Source: Deltaproteobacteria bacterium (lineage in GTDB: Bacteria; Bdellovibrionota; JACOXK01). From it: 48,668 nucleotides of DNA. This document shows, in pieces, positions 1-8,859 of the stretch. A model generated the notes under the pieces. The model was not told the origin of the DNA, did no database searches, and saw only the letters and a list, made by a program, of their open reading frames with translations. The stretch covers positions 1 through 48,668 of the forward strand of contig JACPKQ010000012.1 in assembly GCA_016186995.1 (NCBI GenBank). The letters run 5' to 3'. Numbering within the stretch: the first letter of the stretch is position 1; each line of letters opens with the position of its first letter. Made by a program: the position numbers and the translations under genes.

Positions 1-12
1 TGTAATCCACAC

Positions 13-61
13 CTCGTCATTGCGATTGTTCTCTCTGTCATTGCGAGCGAATGAAATGAGA
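13..61. repeat. REP-like palindromic repeat fragments
   Basis: Two partial copies of the GTCATTGCGA-type repeat lie head to tail here, followed by a GGATCCAG tail that recurs at other repeat sites in the window. No gene is seen between position 1 and the DUF559 gene. Confidence 0.6.
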
Positions 62-105
62 CCCGGGGATCCAGTATTTTCTCTTTCTGGTAGTTATCAG
101 CTATT

Positions 106-580
106 CCCTCTCCCTTGATGGGAGAGGGCTAGGGAGAGGGTGAAACTTTATAATATTGTATTTGTAAGTAATTTTCGTTAATCAATCTTAGATGCAAGAT
201 AAACATACCTCATTGACTCCCCCTGCTAAAAAACTCAGAAAAGATCAAACAGATACAGAAAGACATTTATGGAATTCTTTACGTGCAAAAAAACTAGGTG
301 GATTAAAATTTCGAAGACAAGCACCATTAGGCCCATATATTGTTGATTTTGTTTGTCTTGAAAAGAAAGTCATTATTGAGTGTGATGGTAGTCAGCACAT
401 TGAAAATGAGAACCAAGATATTAAAAGAGATGCTTGGTTAAAAAGTCAGGGATTTAAGGTTCTTAGATTTTGGAATAACATTATTTTTCAAGAAACAGAA
501 AGTGTTTTAGAGGAAATCTTTAATAAATGTCACGAAGAATCACCCTCCCCTTAATCCCCTCCCATCAAGGGAGGGGAGGG
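106..580. mobile_element. DUF559 gene flanked by inverted palindromic ends
   Basis: Positions 106-143 and about 540-580 are inverted copies of one C/G-biased sequence. Both contain the core CCCTTGATGGGAG (inverted at the right end) and an outer GAGGGTGA facing inward. Each arm is itself a hairpin. Between them sits only the DUF559 gene, whose last codons (SPSP, stop) lie in the right arm. The arrangement resembles a small self-contained insertion unit. Mobility is inference: no transposase and no obvious target duplication are visible. Confidence 0.55.
192..554 (+). CDS. DUF559 domain protein (Vsr-like endonuclease fold)
   Basis: A 120-residue protein matching the DUF559 family, which has the very-short-patch-repair / PD-(D/E)XK nuclease fold. 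Visible family features are AKKLRKDQTDTERHLW at about residues 12-27, LGGLKFRRQAPLGPYIVDF at about 35-53, then IIECDGSQH and GFKVLRFWNN. The acidic residues of IVDF and IIECDG and the QH after them are the likely metal site. Length is normal for the family. The actual substrate of DUF559 proteins is not established. Palindromic repeats flank it and the right repeat supplies its stop codon, so it may travel as a unit. Confidence 0.85.
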   Translation: MQDKHTSLTPPAKKLRKDQTDTERHLWNSLRAKKLGGLKFRRQAPLGPYIVDFVCLEKKVIIECDGSQHIENENQDIKRDAWLKSQGFKVLRFWNNIIFQETESVLEEIFNKCHEESPSP

Positions 581-606
581 TGTGGACTTCAACATGTTAA
601 ACATGG

Positions 607-629
607 ATCCCCCGGTCAAGCCGGGGGAT
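607..629. repeat. short palindrome (9-bp stem)
   Basis: ATCCCCCGG and CCGGGGGAT are separated by five bases, a perfect 9-bp stem. It is a member of the GGATCC/GATGAC-bounded short repeat family found throughout the window. It lies beyond the 3' end of the proline operon, so it could also act as a stem for transcript ends, but no T-run follows on either strand. Confidence 0.6.
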
Positions 630-672
630 GACTTACTGCGTAAGTCAACTAGGTATTGACGGAATAAAAAAT

Positions 673-2238
673 TTAAATTGTTTCAGGAGAAAAGCCTTGG
701 CGCATGGTTTTTTCCGTAATGGTTTTTGGATTCATAAATTGAAGAAGGTAATCGGGTCCTCCTGCCTTTGAACCCACTCCAGAAAGTTTAAAGCCACCAA
801 AGGGCTGTCTAGCGACCTGGGCACCTGTTGATTTTTGATTAATATAAAGATTTCCTACATCAAAATCTTTCACCGCTTTTTCAATATTTTTAGGACTTCG
901 TGAAAAAACAGCCCCAGTCAAAGCAAATCTTGTTCCATTTGCTATTTTAAGAGCTTCATCGAAATTTTCTGCTTTCATAACAGCTAAAACAGGCCCGAAA
1001 ATTTCTTCTTGAGCAATAGTGTGGTTAGGTTTTACATCTATAAAAATAGTAGGAGAAACAAAAAACCCTTTTTGTGGGACTTCTCTTTCGACAAGGAGAG
1101 TCGATTCTTTTTTACCTATTTCAATATATTGTTTTATTTTTTCTTGTGCTTTTTTGCTTATCACAGGGCCGACAAAGCTTCCTGGATCTTCTGCTTGAGC
1201 AATTTTAATGCTTAAAGCTGCTTCTTTAAGGCGTTCAATGAATTTTTCATAATTATCTTGAAGTACAATAACACGAGAGGTAGCAGAACACTTTTGCCCT
1301 TGATAACCAAAAGCTCCTTGTAGTACACCTGTAATGGCCTCATCCAGATCTGCGTCTGCATCCACAATAACAGCATTTTTACCACCCATTTCAGCGATTA
1401 CTTTTTTAACATGATGTTGGCTTTCTTGTGTTTGAGCAGCTGCCTCAATAATTTCAAGACCCACTTCTTTAGAACCTGTAAAGGCTATAAAATGGATTTT
1501 TGGATGTTTCGCTAAATATTTTCCAATAACGGATCCTTTACCGGGAAGAAATTGCAAAACACCCTGCGGTAGTCCTGCCTCTTCAAAGGCTTTTACAATT
1601 TCAAAAGCACATGCAGATGATTCTCCCGAGGGTTTAAAAAGAACACAGTTGCCTGTAACAAGTGCTGCTGCAATCATTCCTACTGGGATAGCAATAGGAA
1701 AGTTCCAAGGAGAAATAACAACCCCCACACCCTTAGGTTTATAAACATAAAGATTATTTTGACCTGGTTCTCCGCCTAGCTTTCGGGGTTCTTCAAGGAT
1801 TTCCATCTCTTGTGCGTAAAATTCTAGAAAATCAATAGCTTCACAAATATCTCCATCTGCCTCCATCCATTGCTTTCCACACTCAAGTATTTCAAGCGCT
1901 ATGAGATCATACTTTTTATTTCTTAAAACTTGCGCTGTTTTTTTTAAAATAGCTGCTCTTTTTTTAACAGGCGTGTGTGCCCAAGAATAAAATTTTTTTT
2001 CTGCTTCTTCTAATGCTTTTTGAGTCAGTTTTTCATCACATTCTGAAACAGTTGCAATGATTTCTTGTGGATCTGCAGGGTTGATTGATTGAGCCCGGGA
2101 ACCAGAAATAAGAGGAAGGATTTCTCGATTTAAATTTTTTTTAATTTTATTTAAAGCTTCAAAAACTTTTTTTCTATTTTCTTCTTTCGAGAAATCTAAA
2201 ATAGGTTCGTTTTTAAAATCTTTGTAAAGAATATTCAT
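673..2238 (-). CDS. pruA: L-glutamate gamma-semialdehyde dehydrogenase (P5C dehydrogenase)
   Basis: A 521-residue aldehyde dehydrogenase superfamily enzyme that oxidises glutamate semialdehyde (from P5C) to glutamate with NAD, the second step of proline breakdown. Visible motifs: SPWNFPIAIP (cofactor pocket), the GSKEVG region, IAEMGGKNAVIVD with the general-base Glu, FGYQGQKCSATSRVIV with the catalytic Cys, EEIFGPVLAV near the C-terminus, and QPFGGFKLSG. The N-terminus extends past the core dehydrogenase fold, as in the PutA-like P5C dehydrogenase branch. The proline dehydrogenase gene lies directly upstream on the same strand, with 54 bases between them that hold one REP-like palindrome. 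Cytoplasmic. Confidence 0.95.
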   Translation of the reverse strand: MNILYKDFKNEPILDFSKEENRKKVFEALNKIKKNLNREILPLISGSRAQSINPADPQEIIATVSECDEKLTQKALEEAEKKFYSWAHTPVKKRAAILKKTAQVLRNKKYDLIALEILECGKQWMEADGDICEAIDFLEFYAQEMEILEEPRKLGGEPGQNNLYVYKPKGVGVVISPWNFPIAIPVGMIAAALVTGNCVLFKPSGESSACAFEIVKAFEEAGLPQGVLQFLPGKGSVIGKYLAKHPKIHFIAFTGSKEVGLEIIEAAAQTQESQHHVKKVIAEMGGKNAVIVDADADLDEAITGVLQGAFGYQGQKCSATSRVIVLQDNYEKFIERLKEAALSIKIAQAEDPGSFVGPVISKKAQEKIKQYIEIGKKESTLLVEREVPQKGFFVSPTIFIDVKPNHTIAQEEIFGPVLAVMKAENFDEALKIANGTRFALTGAVFSRSPKNIEKAVKDFDVGNLYINQKSTGAQVARQPFGGFKLSGVGSKAGGPDYLLQFMNPKTITEKTMRQGFSPETI

Positions 2239-2261
2239 TGTCTATTGTCCTCCATTGATCA

Positions 2262-2289
2262 CTGTCATTCCTGAGAAGGCAGGGATCTT
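2262..2289. repeat. short palindromic repeat in the proline operon spacer
   Basis: GTCATTCCTGAGAAGGCAGGGATC is a degenerate member of the GTCATTCCCGCxxxGCGGGAATC family. It fills half of the spacer between the two proline genes, so it would be transcribed as a hairpin within the operon mRNA. Confidence 0.6.
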
Positions 2290-2292
2290 TAC

Positions 2293-3642
2293 CTAACTTC
2301 CTGGTTTTTTAAGAAGTTTTTCTTCTTCTTTTATGTCACTAAAACTCTGCCTTAAGAAAGATTCATTTGATGTATTTTCTAAAAGTCTTCTTACTAAATA
2401 AGCCATTCCAGGAACAAGCTCTCCGATAGGAACATAATCACGTATACGGTACCCAAAAGAAACCAGAGCTTTTTTAATAGGTTCAGCCATGCCCCAAAGC
2501 ATTTGTATTTCAAGCCCTGTTTGAGGAAGATCATGGTGTCTGGCTTGAATGATGGCATGAGATAAACTTCGAATGTTATGACTTGCAAAAGCAGGTTTAA
2601 TAAAATGATGATTTTCTAAAATAAGGAGACTTAATTTTTCATAGTTTGCATCTGTGTCTTCTTTATTAAGATATACAGGGCAAGACCAATTATTAAGGCC
2701 AGCCCATATTTGTTCAGCATCCCAATAAGCGCCTTTAACAAGACGTACATAGACTTTTTTATTTTTCTCCTGACAAAAGTTGATAAGATTTTTAAGATCT
2801 TCTTCTGTATCTTTAAGATAAGCTTGAAGAACAATGCCGGCTTCTTTAAATTGAGAAAACTCACTTTCTTCCATAAGACTTTTAAAAATAGAAAGAGTTA
2901 AGTTTTTGAGTTGGTAGTGTTCCATATCAAGATAGACAGTGCAGTTTTTTTCTTGCGCTTTTCTAAAGATAGGGCGAATTTTTTCTTTTGTGATAGATAC
3001 GCTCTCATCGTAATTAACAGGGCTTATTTGTGAATTAAGAGCAGATATTTTAACTGAAATATTATTTCTTGGGATCCGACCTTCATGATTAAAATCAAGG
3101 GATTTATTTTCCTTCCAAGAGGGGGTCAGTTCGCTTAATTTTTCAATAAGCTCAATATAGTTTTTTTGGTGCTCTAGCGCCTCTTTTTCTGAAACAGCTT
3201 TTTCTCCTAGCAGATCTATTGTACAAGCAATGCCAGAATTCCATATTTTTTCTAGGTTTTTAGAGGCATCCTGTGTGTTTTCACCAGAGATAAAAATTTT
3301 TGCCATGTGGTGGATATTTTTCTTCAACGCTGGGATAGCAAGAGTTGAGGTGAGTCCTTCAGTAGCAGCTAAGAGTCCTAAACGAATATGAGAAGGAAGT
3401 CTTAAATCTTCTCGTTTAAAATACTCTTCAATATGAGAACGAATGTGTGCATTTGTAGTGAGAGTTGGAAACACATCGATAAAACGAAAAAGCTCTAATT
3501 TAAAGTTTTTATCTTTCATGGAAAAATCAAGGATTTTTCCTATCCACCATTCTTTATTAAAAACAGAAGGAATTTGATTTCGAGATTGAGCTAAAAGATT
3601 TTTAGAAAACTCCTGTATTTCTTTTTCTATTTTTGGCATCAA
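2293..3642 (-). CDS. proline dehydrogenase (monofunctional, FAD)
   Basis: A 449-residue protein of the PRODH barrel family. It oxidises proline to P5C and passes electrons to quinone through FAD. Signature sequences are RIPRNNISVKISALNSQISP, VYLDMEHYQ, VYVRLVKGAYWDAE (active-site Arg/Lys/Tyr segment), FASHNIRSLSHAI and LEIQMLWGM. A helical N-terminal arm of about 150 residues precedes the barrel. First gene of a two-gene proline-to-glutamate operon with the dehydrogenase downstream. No DNA-binding PutA domain is present, so regulation is not autogenous by this protein. Confidence 0.92.
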   Translation of the reverse strand: MMPKIEKEIQEFSKNLLAQSRNQIPSVFNKEWWIGKILDFSMKDKNFKLELFRFIDVFPTLTTNAHIRSHIEEYFKREDLRLPSHIRLGLLAATEGLTSTLAIPALKKNIHHMAKIFISGENTQDASKNLEKIWNSGIACTIDLLGEKAVSEKEALEHQKNYIELIEKLSELTPSWKENKSLDFNHEGRIPRNNISVKISALNSQISPVNYDESVSITKEKIRPIFRKAQEKNCTVYLDMEHYQLKNLTLSIFKSLMEESEFSQFKEAGIVLQAYLKDTEEDLKNLINFCQEKNKKVYVRLVKGAYWDAEQIWAGLNNWSCPVYLNKEDTDANYEKLSLLILENHHFIKPAFASHNIRSLSHAIIQARHHDLPQTGLEIQMLWGMAEPIKKALVSFGYRIRDYVPIGELVPGMAYLVRRLLENTSNESFLRQSFSDIKEEEKLLKKPGS

Positions 3643-3685
3643 TAGGTGTTTATCTTAAGCAAAGGACATTTTCAAAGCCTTATTT

Positions 3686-3838
3686 ATATCTTCTACCGGT
3701 ATCTTTATTCCGGCCCGCGTCGGATTCCCCTGCGAGGAATCCGCGCTTAACCTCAGCCTCGCTCTTTTTTGCTTTTCAAAAAAGCCCTGCCCGCTCGGCT
3801 TCCGCATGACCTGCATAAAGATACCAGTTTCAGATATT
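3686..3838. repeat. fold-back element B, copy 1
   Basis: About 150 bp bounded by inverted ends: ACCGGTATCTTTAT on the left and ATAAAGATACCAG on the right, with ATATC/GATAT outside. The interior carries a poly-T/poly-A hairpin near 3760-3785. It directly abuts fold-back element A. The same A-B composite recurs at 13325-13688 in the opposite orientation. Together with element A it accounts for the roughly 420-base gap between the proline operon and the M16 gene; I see no gene here. Confidence 0.75.
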
Positions 3839-3844
3839 ACTTAA

Positions 3845-4033
3845 GCTCGTGTTTATGTGAAGCTAACCTTTCAAATTTTACGGAAGTAAAGCGCAGCCCA
3901 CGGTTTGTAAATATTTAGAACTGTGCATCCCGGACAGTGCTTTAGCGCTTACGGGATAGTGAAGAATTTATGTTGGATAACTACAGCGAGCCATGCAGTA
4001 AAATTTAGAAAGATTAGCAAGAACATAAGTTTG
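3845..4033 (-). repeat. fold-back element A, copy 1
   Basis: About 190 bp in reverse orientation relative to the copies at 13325, 17814 and 40981. The ends are imperfect inverted repeats (TTATGTgaaGCTAACC on one side; its complement with a TCTT interruption on the other), extending inward through AAATTTTGC. The centre holds AGTGCT/AGCACT inside a CCCG...CGGG palindrome. The whole unit can fold into one long hairpin. Confidence 0.8.
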
Positions 4034-4063
4034 TTAAGGCTTTGTGAACACGAGCGGGTAGTA

Positions 4064-5446
4064 TTAAAAATGGATGTTTTGAAAGTGAGTTTGAATCAAA
4101 TCTCCTTTAAAAGGGATTATTTCTTCTTTAAGAGGTGAATCAGTCAGGATAGTAATAATAAGTTTGTCTGTATTCCAATATTTTTTGGAAATTTTACGAA
4201 CATCTTCGAGGGTTATATTTTGAACCTTTCTTCTCCAATATTTAAGATGATCATGTTTTATGTTGAAAATATCCAGTTTCATAAGTTGAGTTGCAAAATC
4301 GTCAACATTTTCAAAAGTGATGACAAAAGCACCTAAAAGGTCTGCTTTTGCCTTCTCAAGCTCTTCTTGAGTTACTAATGTGTTAAAATTGTCTAAAATA
4401 TTTTTAATTTCTTGAAGTGTTTTGTTTAATGTTTCATTTCTTGTGAAAGTTGAAATCCTCCACACTCCTTTGTGAAGAGAAGGGGTGTGAGAGCTATGAA
4501 TGCTGTACGTTAAACCCAAATCATTTCTGATCTTTTGATTAAGGATAGAAGTAAAAGCTCCCCCTAGAATATGGTTTGTGACAAGATAAGAAAAAAAGTC
4601 AGGATGTCCACTGGGTAGAGCAATATTGCCTATTCTAATTTGTGATTGTGTTAAGAGAGATTTTTCAACAACATAGATTTTATTTTTTTTGATATCTTCT
4701 GCTGCATTTATTGTGGGCAATGTTATTTTTTTATTTTCCCATTTTTCAAAATAATGATTCAGTTTTTGGGCTAACTCATTTGTTTTAAAATCACCTGCAA
4801 CTGCAAGAATCGAATTTTTAGGGGTAAAATTATTTTTATAAAATTCTACTATATCTTTTCTTTGTATTTCTTTAAGAGTTTCTGAAGTACCTGAAAGAAG
4901 TGTGCCGTAGGGGTGCTTGTTATAAACATATAAATTAAAAAGAGCACTAGCAAAACCTCCTGCATCATCAGGGATTTGCTTAAGAGAGGCGAGCGTTTCT
5001 TCTTTAAGTCTTGTTATTTCTTTGTCAGGAAACGTAGGAGTTAAAATAATTTCTGACATCAATTCTAAAATTTTATCTGTATCTTTTGAAAGGGCAGAGG
5101 CATTCATGCTTGAAAAGTCGTAACCAGAGCTCGCAGAAAATGAAGCACCCAAAAATTCAAGTGCTTCTGCAAGCTCAGTTGAGGATTTATTGTGAGTTCC
5201 TTCTAAGAGAAGTGATGTTGTCATCGAAACTAATCCTTTTAGATTATGAGGTTCATGGATAGTTCCGGTTTTAGTTACAAAGTAAAAGTTGATTGTTGGA
5301 AGTTTGTGATCTTCAAAAAAATAGACGTGAAGTCCATTTTTAAGAACAGTTTTTTTATGTTTTGGAATAAGCATGAGAAGTGGATCTTTTGTACAGCTTA
5401 AAAGAGAAAAAATAAGAACGATAAGTAAAAAATTTAATTTTTTCAT
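4064..5446 (-). CDS. M16 family peptidase-like lipoprotein (inactive-type subunit)
   Basis: A 460-residue insulinase-family protein. A lipoprotein signal (residues 1-18, lipobox LLSC) sends it to the envelope. At the position of the zinc motif it reads LVSMTTSLLLEGT instead of HxxEH, so it lacks the metal ligands, as in the non-catalytic partners of two-subunit M16 proteases. The C-terminal half has the family pattern (LGGAFTSILNQKIRNDLGLTY). Its start overlaps the end of the catalytic M16 gene by four bases, implying translational coupling and a heteromeric complex. Its substrate is unknown. Confidence 0.88.
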   Translation of the reverse strand: MKKLNFLLIVLIFSLLSCTKDPLLMLIPKHKKTVLKNGLHVYFFEDHKLPTINFYFVTKTGTIHEPHNLKGLVSMTTSLLLEGTHNKSSTELAEALEFLGASFSASSGYDFSSMNASALSKDTDKILELMSEIILTPTFPDKEITRLKEETLASLKQIPDDAGGFASALFNLYVYNKHPYGTLLSGTSETLKEIQRKDIVEFYKNNFTPKNSILAVAGDFKTNELAQKLNHYFEKWENKKITLPTINAAEDIKKNKIYVVEKSLLTQSQIRIGNIALPSGHPDFFSYLVTNHILGGAFTSILNQKIRNDLGLTYSIHSSHTPSLHKGVWRISTFTRNETLNKTLQEIKNILDNFNTLVTQEELEKAKADLLGAFVITFENVDDFATQLMKLDIFNIKHDHLKYWRRKVQNITLEDVRKISKKYWNTDKLIITILTDSPLKEEIIPFKGDLIQTHFQNIHF

Positions 5447-6756
5447 TGTTGTAAAGGTTTTAAATACACAGTGTTTTTATTATTGTGATGAAGATATTTT
5501 TGAGCCACTTTTAAAACATCCTCTTTTGTAACTTCGTTATATTTATCTATATCTTCAAAAAAATGCCTATAATCGCCAAAAATAATTTGATTAGCTCCTA
5601 AGCTATAGGCAGTATTTTCTTTTGATTTGAGGCCAAAGAGGAAAGAAGATAGAATTTGATTTTTAGATTTTTGAAGTTCATTTTCTGTAACCCCATTCTT
5701 TTTTAAATTTTCGATGACTTGAATGATCAGTTTTTCTCCTTTTTGAATAGGAAGGCCTGGTTTCATAATAAGTCGAATATTAAAAGTTCCTGCAAGTTTA
5801 TTTCCATTATGAGCTGCAGAAATACCTGTTGCTACTTGATCTTCATAAATAAGTTTTTTATAGAGTCGAGAACTTTTTCCATCTGAAAGAATAGTGCCAA
5901 GAACATCAAGAGCATAAGTTTCATGAGAAAGTGCGGAGGTTCCATGATAGGCGGTGATCATCATTTCGCTTTGAGTTGTAAAGTAAATTGTTTTTATTTT
6001 TTCTTTTTTTTGTTTTACAGATTCTGGTTGTGGAAGCACAGAAATATTTTGAGACTCAAGATTTCTATAATATTTTTCAAAGAGTTCTAAAGTTTTTTTG
6101 AGGTCAAAATCACCCACTAAAACAATAGTTGCATTATTAGGTGCATAATAAGTTTTGTAGAAATTCATACATTCTTCAACTGACAATGAATTTAAATCTT
6201 TCATAGAGCCAATGGTAGGCCAAGAATAAGGGTGATTTTCTGGGTACGTTAAAGGAAAGATCACTTCATACATTTTCCCGAAAGGGCTGTTATCATAGCG
6301 TGATCTTTTCTCTTCTTTGACCACCTCTCTTTCTGAAGTAAGGTTTTCTTGCGTTACATTAAGATTGACCATTCTGTCAGATTCTAAATCCATAACCAGT
6401 TCAAGATGTTCGCTCGGTATATTGACGTAATAGGCAGTGTAATCTTGAGATGTAAAAGCATTGTTTTGGCCCCCATGATTGGCAAGGATAGTGTCGTATT
6501 GTTTCTTTCCATACTTTTTTGTTCCTTGAAACATCATGTGTTCAAAAAGATGAGCAATTCCTGTTTGTCCTTTTTTTTCATGGGCTGAGCCTACGTTAAA
6601 CCAAGTATAATAAGAAATGACAGGTGTTGTATGATCTTCATACAGAAGAATGCGAAGCCCATTGTGAAGAACATGTTCTTGAACTTTTAGATCAAGCGCT
6701 CCAAAACAAAGAAAGGGGAGGGTGAAAACAAGAAAAAATATTTTCTTGAAAAACAT
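5443..6756 (-). CDS. M16 family zinc metallopeptidase (catalytic subunit)
   Basis: A 437-residue protein with an N-terminal signal peptide (hydrophobic segment at residues 4-19, FCFGA). The inverted zinc motif HLFEH lies at residues 69-73, and the downstream ligand Glu is in the LTSEREVVKEE region. These mark an active pitrilysin/insulinase family peptidase, probably periplasmic. First of the two coupled M16 genes; the downstream partner lacks the zinc motif. Such pairs usually form heterodimers that degrade peptides. Substrate not predictable from sequence. Confidence 0.92.
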   Translation of the reverse strand: MFFKKIFFLVFTLPFLCFGALDLKVQEHVLHNGLRILLYEDHTTPVISYYTWFNVGSAHEKKGQTGIAHLFEHMMFQGTKKYGKKQYDTILANHGGQNNAFTSQDYTAYYVNIPSEHLELVMDLESDRMVNLNVTQENLTSEREVVKEEKRSRYDNSPFGKMYEVIFPLTYPENHPYSWPTIGSMKDLNSLSVEECMNFYKTYYAPNNATIVLVGDFDLKKTLELFEKYYRNLESQNISVLPQPESVKQKKEKIKTIYFTTQSEMMITAYHGTSALSHETYALDVLGTILSDGKSSRLYKKLIYEDQVATGISAAHNGNKLAGTFNIRLIMKPGLPIQKGEKLIIQVIENLKKNGVTENELQKSKNQILSSFLFGLKSKENTAYSLGANQIIFGDYRHFFEDIDKYNEVTKEDVLKVAQKYLHHNNKNTVYLKPLQQ

Positions 6757-6789
6757 AAGGAATAGTTTTCCAAGAAAGAAGACATGAAG

Positions 6790-7077
6790 TCAAGAAGCGA
6801 TTTTCTTGACTCTTCCAACGTGGAGGTAGTTTTTATCTTCAAGGCAACCCATAAAAGTTTTTCGTATCATATCTTCTACTTCTTCAATGAGTTGTTTAAT
6901 AATGTATTCTTTTTTATCTTCAGGAATCATTATTTTTGCTTCTACAATATGAGCGAGATATTGGTCAATGATTGTCATAATAAAACGATCGAGATCTGTT
7001 TCAATGCCCTCCTTGAATTCTTTCTTAAAGAGGAGGTAAAGGGGGTCTAGGCTTTTTTTAAGTTCTTTTTCCATCAT
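6790..7077 (-). CDS. small helical protein, unknown function
   Basis: A 95-residue charged, predicted all-helical protein without signal peptide or cysteine motif (EAKIMIPEDKKEYIIKQ, IEEVEDMIRKTFMG). It lies 33 bases upstream of the M16 pair on the same strand and may be the first gene of that operon. Two adjacent ATGs (7077 and 7074) are possible starts. I do not recognise a family. Confidence 0.65.
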   Translation of the reverse strand: MMEKELKKSLDPLYLLFKKEFKEGIETDLDRFIMTIIDQYLAHIVEAKIMIPEDKKEYIIKQLIEEVEDMIRKTFMGCLEDKNYLHVGRVKKIAS

Positions 7078-7137
7078 ATAATACTTATCGGCCTTCCTCC
7101 CAAAAACTAAACTACATTTCTTTTATTACGCCCTTAA

Positions 7138-7248
7138 GTTCTTAAAAATGGTTGCTATCTTTCGCTTCATGGCTCGCTGTAGTTATTCCAGGAAACAAAA
7201 TACCCTCCCTACTCAGAACCAAGGTTGTTATTATGCCATTTCAAGAAC
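7138..7248. repeat. fold-back element E, short form
   Basis: 111 bp with near-perfect inverted ends: GTTCTTAAAAATGG at left and CCATTTCAAGAAC at right. The left arm continues into the CTTCATGGCTCGCTGTAGTT core of element A; the right arm has AACCAAGGTTGT. A 453-bp form with the same ends lies at 15250-15702. It supplies an in-frame extension upstream of the zinc-knuckle gene. Confidence 0.75.
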
Positions 7249-7291
7249 CTTGCTTGACAATAAAGGCCATGAAGCGATACCACTAAAAGCC

Positions 7292-7582
7292 ATGACACAA
7301 GCACAAACGCAAACAAATTGTAAAATAGAAAAATGTTCACGCCCTGTAAGAGCCAAGGGTTATTGCCCACGTCATTTTAAAAAATGGCGCAAGGGCGAAC
7401 TTCCAAAACCAAGCTATAAAATATGTGGCCAGCCTGATTGCCGCAAACCACTGTTTTCAAAAGGGTATTGCGAAGCACATTATGTCGCATGGAGTAAATC
7501 AAGAAAAGTTCGTAAGAAGTTAGAGGAAATGACTCAGAAAGAGGTAGTTTCTACCCCCACTGCTACAGAAGAAGCACAATAA
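7292..7582 (+). CDS. two-zinc-knuckle small protein ('vegetative protein' type)
   Basis: A 96-residue basic protein with two copies of a C-x4-C-x8-C-x2-H pattern: CKIEKCSRPVRAKGYCPRH and CGQPDCRKPLFSKGYCEAH. Each could bind one zinc. Similar double-knuckle proteins in myxobacteria and relatives are labelled vegetative proteins; their role is unknown, with nucleic acid binding a guess from the basic character. I choose the ATG at 7292 (MTQAQTQ) because the 48 codons upstream that stay open (from 7148) lie mostly in a fold-back repeat and look non-native. Confidence 0.8.
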   Translation: MTQAQTQTNCKIEKCSRPVRAKGYCPRHFKKWRKGELPKPSYKICGQPDCRKPLFSKGYCEAHYVAWSKSRKVRKKLEEMTQKEVVSTPTATEEAQ

Positions 7583-7596
7583 TTTAAAAAAAAATA

Positions 7597-8859
7597 ATGA
7601 AGTTGCATACCAAAATATTCATTTCCATGTTTTTGGGATTGATACTGGGCCTTCTCATTCATTTTTTTGATGATCAGGCTAACACACTCAGTCATTATGC
7701 ACTTTATGTAAAACCCTTAGGTGTTATTTTCCTTAACCTTCTTAAAATGCTTATTGTTCCTCTTGTTTTTTCAACTATTTTTATGTCTGTCGCTAATATT
7801 GGCAATATTCTTTCTTTAGGAAGACTTGCTAAAAAAACAGTGCTTTATTATTTTGTAACAACCGCGATGGCTAGCATTCTTGGCCTTATTTTAGTCAATA
7901 TTATGCAGCCAGGTCTCCATGCCCCTCAGCTTAAAGCCATGCTGACACAATCTATGCCACCCACACTTGTCTCTGCACAGGAAGGAAAAACTTTATTTGA
8001 TATTCTTATTTACGATACTTTTCTTCAGGTTATTCCAACAAATATTTTTACTTCTTTAACTGAAGGAAGTGTTTTACAAATTATTTTCTTCACTTTGGTG
8101 TTTGCCATTTTTGTCACTTCTTTAGGATCTAAAGGAAAACCTATTATTGATTTTATGAAAGCCGTTGAACAGGCGGTGATGACAATGATTCTTTGGGTGA
8201 TGAAATTCGCGCCTTATGGAATTTTTGCTCTCATTCTTGTGATGGTGACTCAAACAGGAACAGAAGCTATTTCAGTCATGCTTCGTTATATGTTGACGGT
8301 GACTATCGGGCTTTTTATTCATGGTTTTATTGTGCTACCACTTATATTGTGGTTTTTTGGAAAGTATAATCCTTTTATTTTTTCAAAACACATGCTTTCT
8401 GCATTGACGACTGCTTTTTCAACAAGCTCAAGTGCCGCAGCGCTTCCTGTAACTTTAGAATGTGTGAAGGATAATGCTGGTGTTCCGGAACACATAGCTG
8501 ATTTTGTTGTACCTTTGGGCGCCACAGTGAATATGGATGGAACAGCTTTGTATGAATCAGTAGCAGCCATTTTCATAGCCCAGATTGTTGGGTATCAACT
8601 GGGATTGACAGATCAGGTCATTATTTTTATTTTAGCAACCCTTGCAGCTGTTGGGGCAGCGGCTATACCGAGCGCTGGGCTTGTCACCATGGGTATTGTT
8701 TTTAAGGCGGTTAAACTCCCTTTAGAGGGAATTGGGCTTATTGCAGGAGTAGACAGACCTTTAGACATGATGAGAACAACAGTCAATGTGTGGGGAGATG
8801 CGGTGGGGGCTATTGTCGTTTCTCGATTTGAGGGTGAAAAACTTAAACCTAAATTATGA
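7597..8859 (+). CDS. dicarboxylate/amino acid:cation symporter (DAACS, GltP/DctA type)
   Basis: A 420-residue inner-membrane transporter of the SLC1/DAACS family. It has about eight membrane segments plus two re-entrant loops. Signature elements are the serine-rich HP1 loop AFSTSSSAAALPVT, the NMDGTALYE motif on TM7, and the C-terminal DRPLDMMRTTVNVWGDA that binds the substrate carboxylate/amino group. It imports glutamate, aspartate or C4-dicarboxylates with protons or sodium. The stop overlaps the next gene's start as ATGA, tying it to the ABC module downstream. Confidence 0.93.
   Translation: MKLHTKIFISMFLGLILGLLIHFFDDQANTLSHYALYVKPLGVIFLNLLKMLIVPLVFSTIFMSVANIGNILSLGRLAKKTVLYYFVTTAMASILGLILVNIMQPGLHAPQLKAMLTQSMPPTLVSAQEGKTLFDILIYDTFLQVIPTNIFTSLTEGSVLQIIFFTLVFAIFVTSLGSKGKPIIDFMKAVEQAVMTMILWVMKFAPYGIFALILVMVTQTGTEAISVMLRYMLTVTIGLFIHGFIVLPLILWFFGKYNPFIFSKHMLSALTTAFSTSSSAAALPVTLECVKDNAGVPEHIADFVVPLGATVNMDGTALYESVAAIFIAQIVGYQLGLTDQVIIFILATLAAVGAAAIPSAGLVTMGIVFKAVKLPLEGIGLIAGVDRPLDMMRTTVNVWGDAVGAIVVSRFEGEKLKPKL

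Noticed and set aside
3923-4138. Plus-strand open frame of 71 codons
   Set aside because: It lies in fold-back element A and the antisense end of the M16 gene; no start signal or family match.
4064-5446. M16 gene as a pseudogene because the zinc motif is missing
   Set aside because: Full length, intact lipoprotein signal and coupling to a catalytic partner fit the known inactive-subunit arrangement.
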